Shown piece by piece: positions 5,969 through 6,082 of a DNA stretch of 6,082 nucleotides. Below the pieces are notes generated by a model. It was not told the origin of the DNA. It searched no databases and worked only from the letters and a program-made list of their open reading frames with translations. The stretch comes from Caldilineaceae bacterium (lineage in GTDB: Bacteria; Chloroflexota; Anaerolineae; Caldilineales; Caldilineaceae): assembly GCA_026645635.1 (NCBI GenBank), contig JAPKMV010000232.1, forward strand, positions 1 through 6,082, written 5' to 3'. Position 1 is the stretch's first letter. Each line of letters opens with the position of its first letter. The translations under genes were made by a program, and so were the position numbers.

Positions 5969-6082
5969 ATGAACACCTTTACTTGTGCTTCTCTCTCCCC
6001 GTTGTGGCTGCCGGGCGCCGCCGCTCCGGAGCGGATGGCGCTCGCCGCCGCGCGCGCCGGTGGCGTCGGCCTGCTCGACGCC
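5969..6082 (+). CDS. 5' end of a gene, possibly a nitronate-monooxygenase-type domain at the N-terminus of a polyketide synthase
   Basis: From ATG 5969 an open frame of 38 codons runs to the right edge without a stop. It begins MNTFTCASLSPLWLPGAA and continues with RMALAAARAGGVGLLDA. A hydrophobic first strand, a Leu-Pro segment, then an A--AGGVGLLD turn is the pattern of the first beta-alpha unit of FMN-dependent nitronate monooxygenase/PfaD-type barrels, where GG-G is usual. I associate this variant, with LLDA in place of the usual longer loop, with N-terminal domains of some large bacterial polyketide synthases. The gap to the preceding stop is 14 bases, so it belongs to the same operon. 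The ribosome site is weak (AGGG 12 bases upstream, overlapping the preceding stop). Coding identity is likely; the family is a guess from 38 residues. Confidence 0.5.
   Translation, partial: MNTFTCASLSPLWLPGAAAPERMALAAARAGGVGLLDA

Overview
The window is GC-rich bacterial DNA that is almost fully coding. Its content points to a specialised-metabolite (glycosylated polyketide or glycolipid) biosynthetic cluster. The host cannot be named from 6 kb. The GC content, tight operon packing, sigma70-type promoter and Shine-Dalgarno sites fit a GC-rich bacterium such as a member of Chloroflexota, Actinomycetota or Myxococcota. This is a low-confidence guess with no phylogenetic test behind it.

Layout: (1) Positions 1-752, minus strand, hold the N-terminal 250 residues of an acyl-CoA dehydrogenase with a long helical N-terminal extension, resembling methylsuccinyl-CoA dehydrogenases of the ethylmalonyl-CoA pathway. 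It runs off the left edge. (2) Positions 753-925 are a divergent intergenic region with a good sigma70-like promoter facing right, a weaker overlapping one facing left, and a 6-5-6 inverted repeat at the predicted start of the rightward transcript. (3) Positions 926-1282, plus strand, encode a 118-residue protein that looks like a muconolactone-isomerase/YciI-type ferredoxin-like protein. A probable Rho-independent terminator follows (1308-1341). (4) Positions 1439 to 6082 and beyond, plus strand, are a tightly packed operon: an uncharacterised GT-A-like protein, an FdtA-type cupin dTDP-sugar 3,4-ketoisomerase, an EvaA/TylCVI-type NDP-hexose 2,3-dehydratase, a freestanding acyl carrier protein, a GT1 (GtfB-like) glycosyltransferase, and the first 38 codons of a protein that may be a nitronate-monooxygenase-type N-terminus of a polyketide synthase. 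Junctions are a 17-nt overlap, an ATGA overlap, and gaps of 15, 10 and 14 nt.

Working model (inference): the ketoisomerase and the 2,3-dehydratase reshape dTDP-4-keto-6-deoxyglucose into a 2-deoxy and/or 3-modified deoxysugar. The GT1 enzyme attaches it to an acyl or polyketide aglycone made with the ACP and the downstream synthase. The dehydrogenase could supply or tailor acyl-CoA building blocks. The nucleotidylyltransferase, 4,6-dehydratase, 3-ketoreductase or aminotransferase and most of the synthase are not in the window. No tRNA, rRNA, CRISPR array or insertion sequence was seen.
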